This document shows positions 51,023 to 59,506 of a stretch of 64,000 nucleotides of DNA, piece by piece. A program made the position numbers and the translations under genes. Below the pieces are notes generated by a model, which saw only the letters and a list, made by a program, of their open reading frames with translations, did no database searches and had not been told where the DNA came from. The stretch is from Foliimonas ilicis (GTDB taxonomy: Bacteria; Pseudomonadota; Alphaproteobacteria; Rhizobiales; Rhizobiaceae), in the NCBI RefSeq assembly GCF_039939195.1, contig NZ_JBDUUH010000014.1:1-64000 (forward strand), written 5' to 3'. The number at the start of each line of letters is the position of its first letter. Position 1 is the stretch's first letter.

Positions 51023-52900
51023 TTACTCCGCAGTGCCTTCTTCATATTCCGCGGAAAGCCGCAGCCATTTTTCTTCGTGGCCAGCCAGAGTGCTGGCAAG
51101 CTGCGAGCGTTCCTTGGCAAGCTGCGTCGCGGTGGACGGGTCCTTTTCGTAGACTGCCGGGTTTGCCAATTCATCCTCGATACCGTCGATGCGCTTGCGG
51201 ATACGATCCATCAGCGCTTCGGTCGCGCGGATTTCCTTGGCGATCGGCTCCATCGCGGCACGGCGGTTTGCTGCCTCGCGGCGACGGTCCGCTTTGGACG
51301 CCTTATCGGCCTCGCGACGTTCCTTGCGATCACCCGATACGCCGGTGACAAGCTGGCGGTAGTCGCCGAGATCGCCGTCATACGGGTTCACCTGGCCGTC
51401 CTTGACCAGCCAGAGCCGGTCGGCGGTCGCCTCGATCAGATGGCGATCATGCGAAATCAGGATCACGGCACCGGGAAAATCGTTCAGCGCATGGATCAGC
51501 GATTCGCGCGAGTCGATGTCCAGATGGTTGGTCGGTTCGTCGAGGATGAAGAGGTTTGGCCCTTCGAATGCCGAAAGCCCCATCAACAGTCGCGCCTTCT
51601 CGCCGCCGGAAAGGTCTTTCGCGGCAGTGTTCATCTTTTCCGTTGCGAGGCCGAATTGCGCGACGCGAGCGCGCACTTTCGATTCCGGCGCTTCCGGCAT
51701 CAGGCGGCGTACATGCTCATAGGCGTTTTCTTCCGGGCGAAGATCGTCGAGCTGATGCTGCGCGAAAATCGCGACCTTGAGGCCCGGCGCAATTGTCATC
51801 GTGCCATTCTCGGCCTTCAGGCGACCGGAAAGCAGCTTTGCGAAGGTCGACTTGCCGTTGCCGTTCGCCCCCAGAAGCGCGATGCGGTCGTCGGCATCGA
51901 TTCGCAAATTCAGTTTGCGCAGGATCGGCTTGCTGCTCTCGTAACCGACATTGACGTTTTCGATCGCGACGATCGGCGATGCCACAGTCTTCACCGGTTC
52001 AGGAAACGAGAATGGCCGCACGGAATCGCTCACCATCGCGGCGATCGGCTTCATCTTTTCCAGCGCCTTCAGGCGCGACTGTGCCTGCCTTGCCTTGGAA
52101 GCCTTGGCGCGGAAACGCTCCACGAAGGATTCCATGTGCTTGCGCGCGGCTTCCTGCTTCACACGGCCTTTTTCCTGAAGCAGCGCCTGCTCTGCGTGCT
52201 GGCGCTCGAACTGGTCGTAACCGCCTCGCCAGAAGGTGAGCTTCTTGTGCTCCAGATGCACGATGGAATTGACGGCGCGGTTCAACAGGTCGCGATCGTG
52301 CGAAATCAGCAGGACGGTGTGCGGATATTTCGAAACATAGGTTTCAAGCCACAACGTGCCTTCGAGATCGAGATAGTTGGTCGGTTCGTCGAGCAGGAGC
52401 AGATCCGGCTCGGAAAACAGCACGGCTGCGAGTGCCACACGCATGCGCCAGCCGCCAGAGAAGGATGAGGCTGGGCGCTGCTGAGCGTCTGCATCGAACC
52501 CCAGACCGGCAAGAATGGTCGCCGCGCGCGATTCTGCCGAATGCGCGTCGATATCGGCCAGCCGCATGTGGATTTCCGCGATGCGGTTCGGGTCCATCGC
52601 CGTCTTTTCTTCTTCCAGAAGTGCTGTGCGCTCGACATCGGCCCTCAGGACGATCTCGATCAACGCTTCTTCGGTAGCGGGCGCTTCCTGCGCGACCTGA
52701 CCGATGCGCGTGTTTTTCGGAATACCGATGGAGCCGGTTTCGGATGAAAAATCGCCGGTGATCGCCTTGAACAGCGTCGTTTTGCCGGTGCCATTGCGTC
52801 CGACAAGCCCCGCCTTGGTGCCCGCTGGCAGGGTGAGAGAGGCATGATCCAGCAACAACCGGCCTGCCATCCGAAGGGAAAGTTCGTTGATCGTAAGCAT
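51023..52900 (-). CDS. ABC-F family ATPase
   Basis: 625 residues with two nucleotide-binding domains and no membrane segments: Walker A GRNGTGKTT and GANGNGKST, signature motifs SFSGGWRMR and DLSGGEKAR, Walker B LLLDEPTNYLD and FILDEPTNHLD. The linker between the domains (about residues 240-310) is rich in charged helices. ABC-F proteins act on the ribosome to relieve stalled states. The C-terminal coiled coil (ERREADKASKADRRREAANR) is like that of YheS/Uup. Confidence 0.9.
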   Translation of the reverse strand: MLTINELSLRMAGRLLLDHASLTLPAGTKAGLVGRNGTGKTTLFKAITGDFSSETGSIGIPKNTRIGQVAQEAPATEEALIEIVLRADVERTALLEEEKTAMDPNRIAEIHMRLADIDAHSAESRAATILAGLGFDADAQQRPASSFSGGWRMRVALAAVLFSEPDLLLLDEPTNYLDLEGTLWLETYVSKYPHTVLLISHDRDLLNRAVNSIVHLEHKKLTFWRGGYDQFERQHAEQALLQEKGRVKQEAARKHMESFVERFRAKASKARQAQSRLKALEKMKPIAAMVSDSVRPFSFPEPVKTVASPIVAIENVNVGYESSKPILRKLNLRIDADDRIALLGANGNGKSTFAKLLSGRLKAENGTMTIAPGLKVAIFAQHQLDDLRPEENAYEHVRRLMPEAPESKVRARVAQFGLATEKMNTAAKDLSGGEKARLLMGLSAFEGPNLFILDEPTNHLDIDSRESLIHALNDFPGAVILISHDRHLIEATADRLWLVKDGQVNPYDGDLGDYRQLVTGVSGDRKERREADKASKADRRREAANRRAAMEPIAKEIRATEALMDRIRKRIDGIEDELANPAVYEKDPSTATQLAKERSQLASTLAGHEEKWLRLSAEYEEGTAE

Positions 52901-52950
52901 ATCCGGGCTTTTGCACGGCTAGGCCCGACTTCGCAAGGGGTTACTGGAAA

Positions 52951-52977
52951 GCGAAACGGCCCGCGCATGGCGGGCCG
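52951..52977 (-). terminator. Terminator of the glycine-rich protein gene
   Basis: An 8-bp G/C stem (cggcccgc 52957-52964, gcgggccg 52970-52977) followed on the minus strand by tttcgctttcc. It lies 20 bp after the stop at 52997. Confidence 0.6.
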
Positions 52978-52996
52978 CTTCTGCTAGGCTTATAGA

Positions 52997-53815
52997 TTAC
53001 CTGCTTGCGGTTCTCACCAGATTGCACAGCGAGACCAGATCGCGATCATACGAGGCTGCGTTCGCCATGACGTCGACGCAACGCTTTCTCATGCGTAACA
53101 TCTGACCATCAGACATGCCTGCGATCGCACCGGCTCCCGGTCCACCAGGCGCGCCGGGCATACCCGGATTGCCTGGATTGCCTGGGTTGCCGGGATTTCC
53201 CGGATTGCCGGGGTTCCCTGGATTACCCGGATTTCCTGGGTTGCCGGGATTACCAGGGTTTCCTGGATTTCCCGGATTGCGACCGCCGCCACCGATACCG
53301 ATGCCGACCCCAACACCTATTCCGCCCCGGCCGCCTACACTGGCACCGACACCTGCATTCACCCCATTGCGTCCACCTACGGACGCGCCAACCCCTGCGT
53401 TAACGCCGTTGCGTCCACCAACCGAAGCGCCAACCCCTGCATTGACACCTCGCGAGCCGCCAACATTAGCGCCTACGCCTGCATTCACCCCACTGCGCCC
53501 GCCGACAGAAGCGCCGACGCCCGCATTCACACCTCTTGAACCGCCTACACTGGCGCCAACCCCTGCGTTGACACCGCCCCGGCCTCCAACCGAAACACCG
53601 AGACCAAGACCCAAGCCACCACTCCTGGAGCCACCTAGCCCTAGACCCAGACCGCCGCCGCTTCTGGAGCCGCTGCTGCCAAGTCCCCGATCGCCGCTAA
53701 CGCTGCCGCGATCCCTGCCACTGCTGCGATCCTGCGCAGTAGCAGGTATTGCCAATGAAAATATAAGTGCAGTCCCAGCTACGATGCTGGCTATTCTACG
53801 TCCTTTCATGCTCAT
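52997..53815 (-). CDS. Secreted glycine-rich tandem-repeat protein
   Basis: 272 residues from the ATG at 53815 (AGGGAGA upstream). The signal peptide ends near LAIPATAQD. Then come a GSRSGG-rich part, six 14-residue repeats of the type GVNAGVGASVGGR, a GIGVGVG block and about twelve GNP triplets like a collagen stretch. The non-repeat C-terminus (GQMLRMRKRCVDVMANAASY, then LVSLCNL) has two cysteines that could bond. Possibly a surface or matrix protein. The repeat number may vary between strains. Confidence 0.7.
   Translation of the reverse strand: MSMKGRRIASIVAGTALIFSLAIPATAQDRSSGRDRGSVSGDRGLGSSGSRSGGGLGLGLGGSRSGGLGLGLGVSVGGRGGVNAGVGASVGGSRGVNAGVGASVGGRSGVNAGVGANVGGSRGVNAGVGASVGGRNGVNAGVGASVGGRNGVNAGVGASVGGRGGIGVGVGIGIGGGGRNPGNPGNPGNPGNPGNPGNPGNPGNPGNPGNPGNPGNPGMPGAPGGPGAGAIAGMSDGQMLRMRKRCVDVMANAASYDRDLVSLCNLVRTASR
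53155..53285. repeat. 9-bp tandem repeats (GNP coding)
   Basis: About twelve degenerate units of the type ggattgcct/gggttgccg code the Gly-Asn-Pro stretch on the minus strand. Third-position changes break perfect identity, which limits slippage. Confidence 0.75.
53329..53580. repeat. 42-bp tandem repeats, six copies
   Basis: Six units code GVNAGVGA(S/N)VGG(R/S) on the minus strand. The units have diverged by several bases while the protein repeat is kept. Confidence 0.7.
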
Positions 53816-53983
53816 AACGCTCTCCCTTGTGTTCGTTAACGTCCACAGGACCAGTAGAAATACCGGTCCTATAACAATACGCAGGGCAGCTTTTTTAAGT
53901 TTCATTGCACGAAAGGTTTGGTTTCCAAACCAACTTTAAAAACAGTAAAGCTTTAAGTAAATTTTCCTTCTGACACGCTTGAT

Positions 53984-54496
53984 TCAGGCAAACTCCCGGC
54001 CCTTTTCAGTTTTCTGGAAAGTCGATATGTCCGATTTATCTAACGTCGCCCCAAGCATTTTGAGTATCATCTCTGCCTGCCCGCGGTATTGCGTCTGGTA
54101 GTTGAAAAAATTTGCAAGTGCAGGCGCTAGTCGATGTGAAATGGTACGCATGTCACTTACCGTCATGTAGCTGAAGCGGCCTGTCAGTGCCTTGTCGCCC
54201 AACTCTTCGACCCAGCCTGAAATGCGTGTGTCTTCCGTTTTGCGCAGAAAATGGAGCTTGGCGAGATCATCCTGAATGATCGCATCGCCGGACGCGGGCG
54301 GATCGCCCTCGCCTGTGAACCGCTTCATCCAAATCCGGTCGGTCGCGAGAATATGGTTCAATACACTGACCAGCGATCCCGGCACGGTCGCCACCACGCG
54401 CTGAAAATCTTCATCTTCCAAAGTCGATGCCGCGTCATAGAGCCGGGCGTTGGCCCAGGCATTGTATGCCGCAAACATCCTGAAATGCTGTTTCAT
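53984..54496 (-). CDS. DinB-family protein
   Basis: 170 residues from the ATG at 54496. MFAAYNAWANARLYDAASTL, then VLNHILATDRIWMKRF and FFNYQTQYRGQAEMILKML give the three metal-ligand histidine positions of DinB four-helix bundles; in the third motif the usual histidine in HxxxHRGQ seems replaced (NYQTQYRGQ). It is probably a thiol-dependent metalloenzyme or its relic. Its first 20 bp are part of the 93-bp repeat copied at 56628. Confidence 0.75.
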   Translation of the reverse strand: MKQHFRMFAAYNAWANARLYDAASTLEDEDFQRVVATVPGSLVSVLNHILATDRIWMKRFTGEGDPPASGDAIIQDDLAKLHFLRKTEDTRISGWVEELGDKALTGRFSYMTVSDMRTISHRLAPALANFFNYQTQYRGQAEMILKMLGATLDKSDISTFQKTEKGREFA

Positions 54497-54569
54497 GGAC
54501 TTCCTTTTGAAATGCAAAACAAGGAATATGCGCGCCATTCCTAAAGCGCGGGAAGAGATGCGCAATGAC
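54477..54569. repeat. 93-bp direct repeat, left copy
   Basis: Identical to 56628-56720 except for three bases (near 54546-54547 and in ggaag/ggagg). It spans the beginning of dinB, the intergenic region and a stranded start codon context gcgcaATGAC that belongs to the GST gene in the other copy. Confidence 0.85.
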
Positions 54570-54664
54570 GATTATGCGTTATGGCCTCGACTTCAAAACG
54601 TAGCGGCAAATTTCCGAGCACGCTGAAGGTGGTTCATCCCTAAAATTCTGTCTCTGGACGACAA

Positions 54665-55300
54665 ATGGCGTTACGTGTCAAAAACGCCGATCATTTGGAT
54701 GAGGAGAGAAGTTTGGGCCTCCGGGAAGAAAAGAAGGATCGCACCCGGACTCAGCTACTCGAGGCTGGGCTGGATCTGATCCACAAGCGCGGGTTCGAGC
54801 AAACGACCATTGCCGATATAGCCGCCGCAGTCGGCGTTTCGCCGCGCACCCTGCTGCGTTACTTTCCGACCAAGGAAGATGTTATCGTTAGCTGGGTGCA
54901 GGATGGCATGACCATCATTCGGGAGGAATTGCGCGAACGGCTCAAATCCGAGCCGCCCGTTGACGCCCTTCTCGCCTCGGCGCGGGCCATGCTCGCAATT
55001 TTCGACGAAAAATCTCATTTTTTCCTCACCGTCGAAACTGCAATCCGCTCCAACAGGAGCATTTCTGCACGGAAAGAGCAGATGATCGCCGAGCTGATCG
55101 ACGAGGTCGCTCAGATCATAATCTCACCGGACAGGCCGTCGCAGCTCCCGCAGGTTGTCGCCTATACGATTTCGGGGACCGTATTCGCACTCATTCGAGC
55201 GACGCTGAATAGCTGGGTAGACGGCGGAGCCGGAATGTCACTCACCAATATCTTCGACCAGGCGGCAAGCGTTGTGCACTTCGATAAAAGTGGCACTTAA
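54665..55300 (+). CDS. TetR-family regulator
   Basis: 211 residues. TIADIAAAVGVSPRTLLRYF (about residues 55-75) is the HTH, and the C-terminal helical region (LEAGLDLIHKRG is before it) ends in SLTNIFDQAASVVHF. It is inside a small inserted cassette with an SDR and a DoxX-like gene on the same strand. A 16-bp palindrome overlapping its stop is a likely operator for the next gene. Confidence 0.8.
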   Translation: MALRVKNADHLDEERSLGLREEKKDRTRTQLLEAGLDLIHKRGFEQTTIADIAAAVGVSPRTLLRYFPTKEDVIVSWVQDGMTIIREELRERLKSEPPVDALLASARAMLAIFDEKSHFFLTVETAIRSNRSISARKEQMIAELIDEVAQIIISPDRPSQLPQVVAYTISGTVFALIRATLNSWVDGGAGMSLTNIFDQAASVVHFDKSGT

Positions 55301-55314
55301 CGACATTTGTCGTT
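55299..55314. promoter_or_regulatory. TetR operator before the SDR gene
   Basis: aacgaca-tt-tgtcgtt is a perfect palindrome that overlaps the tetR stop codon and a TTGACA (55313-55318). A related half site acgacaaatg lies just before the tetR ATG (about 54657). Confidence 0.55.
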
Positions 55315-55412
55315 GACAGCCATAATTCTCCATGCAATTCCTCGATGAACTGCCTGAGCAGCTTCATTGCAAAATAGCGTCGCCAGCGCAGGCACGCTGC
55401 TGGAGATATGGA

Positions 55413-56147
55413 ATGTCCGCATATGAAAAGATCGCGCTCATCACCGGCGCGACCCGTGGTCTGGGCTTTGAAACGGCACGCCAACTTGCACGGAAGGGCG
55501 TATTTGTGCTTCTCGGCGCACGCGACCTCGACGCCGGACGGGAAAAAGCCGAGGCACTACGCACTGAGGGTTTGGCGGTCGAAGCGATCGAAATCGACCT
55601 CAATCGACCCGAAACCATCGATACTGCCGCATCAACGATCGCAGAGCGTTTCGGCAGGCTCGACATCCTGGTCAACAATGCGGGAATCCTGCTTCTCGAC
55701 ACCGACGATTTTCCAAGCGTGGCCCCGACGCAGACCCTGCGCGAATCTTTCGAGGTCAATTTCATCGGTACGGTGCTTGTGACGCAGAAGATGTTGCCTG
55801 TGATCCGCAAGGCGACCAGCGGCCGTATAGTCAATTTGTCGAGCAGTGTCGGGTCTCTTTGGTGGAACGGCGATTCCGCCAACCCCACGCCCGATGTCAA
55901 ATGGCTTGGCTATGCGGCCTCCAAGGCAGCGCTCAACATGCTGACCGTGCAGCTTGCCTTCGAATTGCGCGACACCCCGATCAAGGTAAACTCGGTATGC
56001 CCCGGCTATGTCATGACGGATTTGAACAAGGGCGGCGGCTACGTCACGATCGAGGATGGCGTTCAGGCATCGGTCAAATACGCTTTACTGGACGATGCCG
56101 GCCCGAGCGGTCAGTTCTTCAACATCGAAGGCCCCATCAGATGGTAA
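55413..56147 (+). CDS. Short-chain dehydrogenase/reductase
   Basis: 244 residues from the ATG at 55413. TGATRGLGFETARQLARKG is the cofactor turn, NNAG follows at about residue 87, and the catalytic Ser and Y-x3-K are in SSSVGS and YAASKAAL. A classical SDR using NADP(H) is likely because a basic residue is found in the turn (ATRG). Next to a TetR regulator, it probably reduces a carbonyl compound that acts as inducer. Confidence 0.85.
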   Translation: MSAYEKIALITGATRGLGFETARQLARKGVFVLLGARDLDAGREKAEALRTEGLAVEAIEIDLNRPETIDTAASTIAERFGRLDILVNNAGILLLDTDDFPSVAPTQTLRESFEVNFIGTVLVTQKMLPVIRKATSGRIVNLSSSVGSLWWNGDSANPTPDVKWLGYAASKAALNMLTVQLAFELRDTPIKVNSVCPGYVMTDLNKGGGYVTIEDGVQASVKYALLDDAGPSGQFFNIEGPIRW

Positions 56148-56268
56148 CGGCCTTAAAGTATCGGATTTTGCTCTCGCAAGCGTGTATGTAACCGGTTCGG
56201 CCACAAAAAAGCGCGGCACGTTTACAGTCAACGTGTTCGCGGTCGAAATTATGCAGGAAAGATCTTTC

Positions 56269-56628
56269 ATGCTTGGAATTAACTGGAGGGACATTCCCGC
56301 CTGGCTGCTGGCCGCATTTTTCCTCGCCGGGGCCTATGGGAATAGTTTCGTCACTGCCGGGATTGCCGCTGACTACGCGCGCTGGGGTTATCCACCGGGC
56401 TTTCACTATCTCACGGCCATCCTGGAATTCACGACAGCCGTAATGCTGATGTTCCGGCCTCTTCGCTTCTACGGATCGCTGCTCGGAAGTGCCGTCATGC
56501 TGGCCGCGATAGGAACGGTTGTGTTTCATGGAGAATATGCGCATGGCATACCTCCCTTAGTCGTCCTGGGTGTCTGCATTCTGGTCGCTATTTTGACGAC
56601 AAGATCGAAATTATCACTGCCGCGTTGA
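56269..56628 (+). CDS. DoxX-like membrane protein
   Basis: 119 residues from the ATG at 56269 (AGGAAAG upstream). Four membrane helices include WLLAAFFLAGAYGNSFV, HYLTAILEFTTAVMLMF and the later VMLAAIGTVVF. The family is linked with redox and sulfur stress and detoxification. Its stop codon coincides with the start of the right 93-bp repeat, so it is the last gene of the inserted cassette. Confidence 0.65.
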   Translation: MLGINWRDIPAWLLAAFFLAGAYGNSFVTAGIAADYARWGYPPGFHYLTAILEFTTAVMLMFRPLRFYGSLLGSAVMLAAIGTVVFHGEYAHGIPPLVVLGVCILVAILTTRSKLSLPR

Positions 56629-56720
56629 TCCTGAAATGCTGTTTCATGGACTTCCTTTTGAAATGCAAAACAAGGAATATGCGCGCCATTCCTAAACTGC
56701 GGGAGGAGATGCGCAATGAC
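56628..56720. repeat. 93-bp direct repeat, right copy
   Basis: Second copy of 54477-54569. It begins at the last base of the DoxX-like stop codon, holds a stranded dinB start, and ends in the ATGAC that starts the GST gene. With the left copy it marks the limits of a 2.06-kb insertion. Confidence 0.85.
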
Positions 56721-57408
56721 TATCCTACTTTATGATCTGGTCGGCAGCGATCCCACCCGCCCCTTCAGCCCGCATTGCTGGAAAGTCGCAATGGCGCTCG
56801 CGCATAAAGGCCTCGATTTCAAGAGCGTGCCGACGAATTTCTTGAGCGTACCCAGTGTCGAAGGCGGGGCATCGAAGACCATTCCGGTCATTCGCGACGA
56901 CGAAACACTTGTGTCTGACTCATTCGACATCGCCCTTTATCTGGATGCGACATATCCGGACCGGCCGACACTTTTCGGTGGCAAGGGCGGAGAATCGACG
57001 ACGCGCTTTATCGAACGCTGGTCGCAAACGACAGTGCATCCGTATCTTGGCGCCGCCGCTCTGATGGACATTCATGATCGGCTTGATGCTGACAACGCAG
57101 CTTATTTCCGCAAAAGCCGCGAAGCGCGATATGGCAAGACGCTGGAACAGGTCTCGGTAGACCGCGAAGCGGGCCTAGCCGCATTCCGGGCATCGCTTGA
57201 GCCCTTGCGCAGCATGCTGGCCTATCAGCCCTTCATAGGCGGTCAGACGCCCTTGTTCGCGGATTACATCGTGTTCAGTGCATTTCAATGGATGCGGATC
57301 ATGTCGCCATTTCAGGTGTTGGTTGACGGCGACGTCGTGACCGAATGGTTCGAGCGCTGTCTCGATCTGCACGGAACGCTTGGACGCAAGGTAAGTGCCG
57401 CCGCGTGA
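56716..57408 (+). CDS. Glutathione S-transferase family protein
   Basis: 230 residues. A thioredoxin-like N-terminal domain (DPTRPFSPHCWKVAMALAHK, IPVIRDDETLVSDSFDIALY with the cis-Pro and E/S-D glutathione contacts) and an all-helical C-terminal domain (FIGGQTPLFADYIVFSAFQW) with the N-capping D. It probably conjugates or reduces electrophiles. Its promoter region is that duplicated in the 93-bp repeats. Confidence 0.85.
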   Translation: MTILLYDLVGSDPTRPFSPHCWKVAMALAHKGLDFKSVPTNFLSVPSVEGGASKTIPVIRDDETLVSDSFDIALYLDATYPDRPTLFGGKGGESTTRFIERWSQTTVHPYLGAAALMDIHDRLDADNAAYFRKSREARYGKTLEQVSVDREAGLAAFRASLEPLRSMLAYQPFIGGQTPLFADYIVFSAFQWMRIMSPFQVLVDGDVVTEWFERCLDLHGTLGRKVSAAA

Positions 57409-57496
57409 TTTGCAGGCGCTATCGGGCTTGGCAAGGCGGCGGGCGGCTTGTATAGAGCGCGCCACACGCAAATCCCCAATCACCAAAGGACAAACC

Positions 57497-57919
57497 ATGG
57501 CGATCGAACGCACATTCTCGATGATCAAGCCGGACGCAACCAAGCGCAACCTCACCGGTGCGGTCACCAAGATGCTGGAAGATGCAGGCCTTCGCGTCGT
57601 TGCCTCCAAGCGCGTCTGGATGAGCACCCGTGAAGCGGAAGGCTTCTACGCAGTTCACAAGGAACGCCCCTTCTTCGGCGAACTGGTCGAAGGCATGACC
57701 TCCGGCCCGACCATCGTTCAGGTTCTGGAAGGCGAAAACGCCATCCTGAAGAACCGCGAAATCATGGGCGCAACCAACCCGGCAAACGCCGATGAAGGCA
57801 CGATCCGCAAGACGCACGCCCTGTCGATCGGCGAAAACTCGGTCCACGGCTCGGATGCTCCCGAAACCGCTGCCCAGGAAATCAAGTACTGGTTCTCGGA
57901 CACGGAAATCGTCGGCTAA
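57497..57919 (+). CDS. ndk: Nucleoside diphosphate kinase
   Basis: 140 residues from the ATG at 57497 (AAAGGA upstream). ERTFSMIKPDATKRNLTGAV at the start, ERPFFGELVEGMTSGP in the middle, and NSVHGSDAPETAAQEI with catalytic H117 (active-site VHGSD) define the family. It transfers phosphate between nucleoside triphosphates and diphosphates. Full length and typical. Confidence 0.95.
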   Translation: MAIERTFSMIKPDATKRNLTGAVTKMLEDAGLRVVASKRVWMSTREAEGFYAVHKERPFFGELVEGMTSGPTIVQVLEGENAILKNREIMGATNPANADEGTIRKTHALSIGENSVHGSDAPETAAQEIKYWFSDTEIVG

Positions 57920-57962
57920 CAGCCAACGCGAATCCGGGGCGGTAACGCCTTATAATTGAATC

Positions 57963-57992
57963 AAAAAAGCCGGCTCTTGGGCCGGCTTTTTT
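57963..57992. terminator. Bidirectional terminator between ndk and parE
   Basis: A6-gccggc-tcttgg-gccggc-T6: stem of 6-7 G/C-rich pairs with A and T runs. Serves ndk on the plus strand and the convergent parE gene on the minus strand. Confidence 0.85.
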
Positions 57993-57998
57993 GTTGAG

Positions 57999-58328
57999 TT
58001 AAGGATCGAAGTCCTCATTGTCATCAGGCTCATAAACAGCGAATGGATCGTCTTGCGCATGGTGGCGCACAAGCAGAATTACTGCCTCGCCATTCCTGTC
58101 GATCTCATAATCAAATCTATAATTGCCTTTGACCCAACGTCGAATTCCCTCAAACGAGGTCGTCTTGAACAGTTCGAATTGTGACCCGGCCAGCGGATAT
58201 TCATCCAGCAGCCGGACCACACTGCTTATATCCTCCGCAAAACGTCGCGCGGCTGACCGGCTGTTTCCTGAAAGATAATCACGCTCTTTACGAACAAACG
58301 CCGCTGCACTCGGCGTAAATTTCGTCAT
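57999..58328 (-). CDS. ParE/RelE-family toxin
   Basis: 109 residues. FTPSAAAFVRKERDYLSGNS, RFAEDISSVVRLLDEYPLAG and the strand pair RRWVKGNYRFDYEIDRNGEA with VRHHAQDDP are typical of ParE/RelE toxins. Overlaps its antitoxin gene by four bases. The last residues are acidic, unlike the toxin at 48557. Confidence 0.8.
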   Translation of the reverse strand: MTKFTPSAAAFVRKERDYLSGNSRSAARRFAEDISSVVRLLDEYPLAGSQFELFKTTSFEGIRRWVKGNYRFDYEIDRNGEAVILLVRHHAQDDPFAVYEPDDNEDFDP

Positions 58329-58591
58329 CTACCGATCGTGCCATAAAGCGGCAAATCATCGGCGATTTCTTCGACCAGTCGATCTCCGTCGATCAACTCG
58401 CCGCCTGCAGCTTCGCCACGCGCTACGGCCAGATCGCGCAGATGCTGTCCCTCGCCCGCCAGATAGTTTTTCAATGCCCTGACGATTATCCAGCTTCGCT
58501 TACGATCGAGGATAGCTGCGACCTCATCAATTCCCTCAAGAACATCCGACGGCAATCTAACGGCCACGGGGTCTGAAAGCGTTCCTGCCAT
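58325..58591 (-). CDS. RHH antitoxin (ParD/CopG-type)
   Basis: 88 residues. PVAVRLPSDVLEGIDEVAAI and RKRSWIIVRALKNYL are the ribbon-helix-helix. The C-terminal acidic tail (GGELIDGDRLVEEIADDL) should neutralise the toxin. First gene of the pair; the operator lies 23 bp upstream. Confidence 0.8.
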   Translation of the reverse strand: MAGTLSDPVAVRLPSDVLEGIDEVAAILDRKRSWIIVRALKNYLAGEGQHLRDLAVARGEAAGGELIDGDRLVEEIADDLPLYGTIGR

Positions 58592-58613
58592 ACTCCGCTC
58601 CTTCGTTTACGCT

Positions 58614-58630
58614 GTATTACAATGTAATAC
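58614..58630. promoter_or_regulatory. Operator of the second parDE pair
   Basis: gtattac-aat-gtaatac, a perfect palindrome 23-39 bp upstream of the antitoxin start, the expected place for autoregulation by a ribbon-helix-helix protein. Confidence 0.6.
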
Positions 58631-58668
58631 GCCCCCAGCGAAACGCAAGACGAAGAGTGATTGCAGGC

Positions 58669-59439
58669 TCAAGACGAAGCAGCGAAGCGGGCCAGATCAT
58701 TGCCTTCCGCATCCATGAGGTAGAGCTTGCCTTCCTCGATGCGGTAGCTCGCGGTCTTTGCGAGAGCGTCAAACAGCTTCTGTTCTTGATCCATGACCGC
58801 TGGCGGACATGCCATTTTCGTCGAGCCGGCATCGCTGAAGGAAATCTTGCCGTCTTCTTTCAATTCGGCTTTCGAGAAGTAGCTGTTGCAGCCACCCCGT
58901 CCCGATACGGCACCATCGGATTTGATGCTGATGGTCGACTGCGCATAGTCGATGACACCTTTGCCGTGCAAATCCTCGGCCAGCCAGACTGTATCGAAAA
59001 TCTCGCTGTCCTTGCTTTCGTCCTGCGCTGCCACCCTTGTCAGCATCAGCATGTGCTTCTCGTCCTTGGCCGGATCGAGCTGGTAGCGCGTATCGTTGAT
59101 GAACCAGAGCTGGTTATCCACCGTGATGCGGGCCTGAAGCGCGTAGGTCATGTTGGGACGAAGCGTTGCCGGATCGAACTTGATGTCGAATGCGACAGGC
59201 ACCTGCCCTGCCGGATCGATAATTTGTTCGCCAAGAACTGCTGCCGGTGCATCGGCCAGCGAGACGTCGGCCAATTGGACCGTCACCACCGCATTCGGCG
59301 GCAAGGCGATGCGCTCGCGATACATGACCTCGCCCTGCACGCTTTTTTCGGCGGCCAATGAAAAATCAGGCGCGACCAGAATACCCATGGTCAGCGGCAC
59401 GAAACCGAAAAGCAGGAATTCAGCCAATCTTTCCATCAT
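58669..59439 (-). CDS. YbaY/META-domain protein
   Basis: 256 residues (second ATG at 59436). The N-terminus has a signal segment (FGFVPLTMGILVAPDFSLAA). Residues 35-135 are a YbaY-like beta domain (VVTVQLADVSLADAPAAVLG, then FINDTRYQLD). The second half is a META domain (IKSDGAVSGRGGCNSYFSKA, FSDAGSTKMACPP) as in heat-shock HslJ. It is probably located in the periplasm and involved in envelope stress tolerance; no direct function is known. Confidence 0.75.
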   Translation of the reverse strand: MMERLAEFLLFGFVPLTMGILVAPDFSLAAEKSVQGEVMYRERIALPPNAVVTVQLADVSLADAPAAVLGEQIIDPAGQVPVAFDIKFDPATLRPNMTYALQARITVDNQLWFINDTRYQLDPAKDEKHMLMLTRVAAQDESKDSEIFDTVWLAEDLHGKGVIDYAQSTISIKSDGAVSGRGGCNSYFSKAELKEDGKISFSDAGSTKMACPPAVMDQEQKLFDALAKTASYRIEEGKLYLMDAEGNDLARFAASS

Positions 59440-59506
59440 GGTTCTTCTCCTCCGGCCAGTGTTTCGAAAATAAGAACCCGGATTGCGGTGGTTCCAAGGC
59501 TAAAGA

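Noticed and set aside
50930..52468. 512-codon plus-strand frame
   Set aside because: Antisense to the ABC-F gene, which carries both sets of Walker and signature motifs.
53155..53580. Repeats considered as a CRISPR array
   Set aside because: The repeats are in frame, lack spacers of constant length and code a secreted protein.
53115..53939. Proline-rich plus-strand frame (PGLPG/FPGLP repeats)
   Set aside because: It mirrors the repeats of the minus-strand glycine-rich protein, which has a signal peptide, ribosome site and terminator; the plus frame has none of these.
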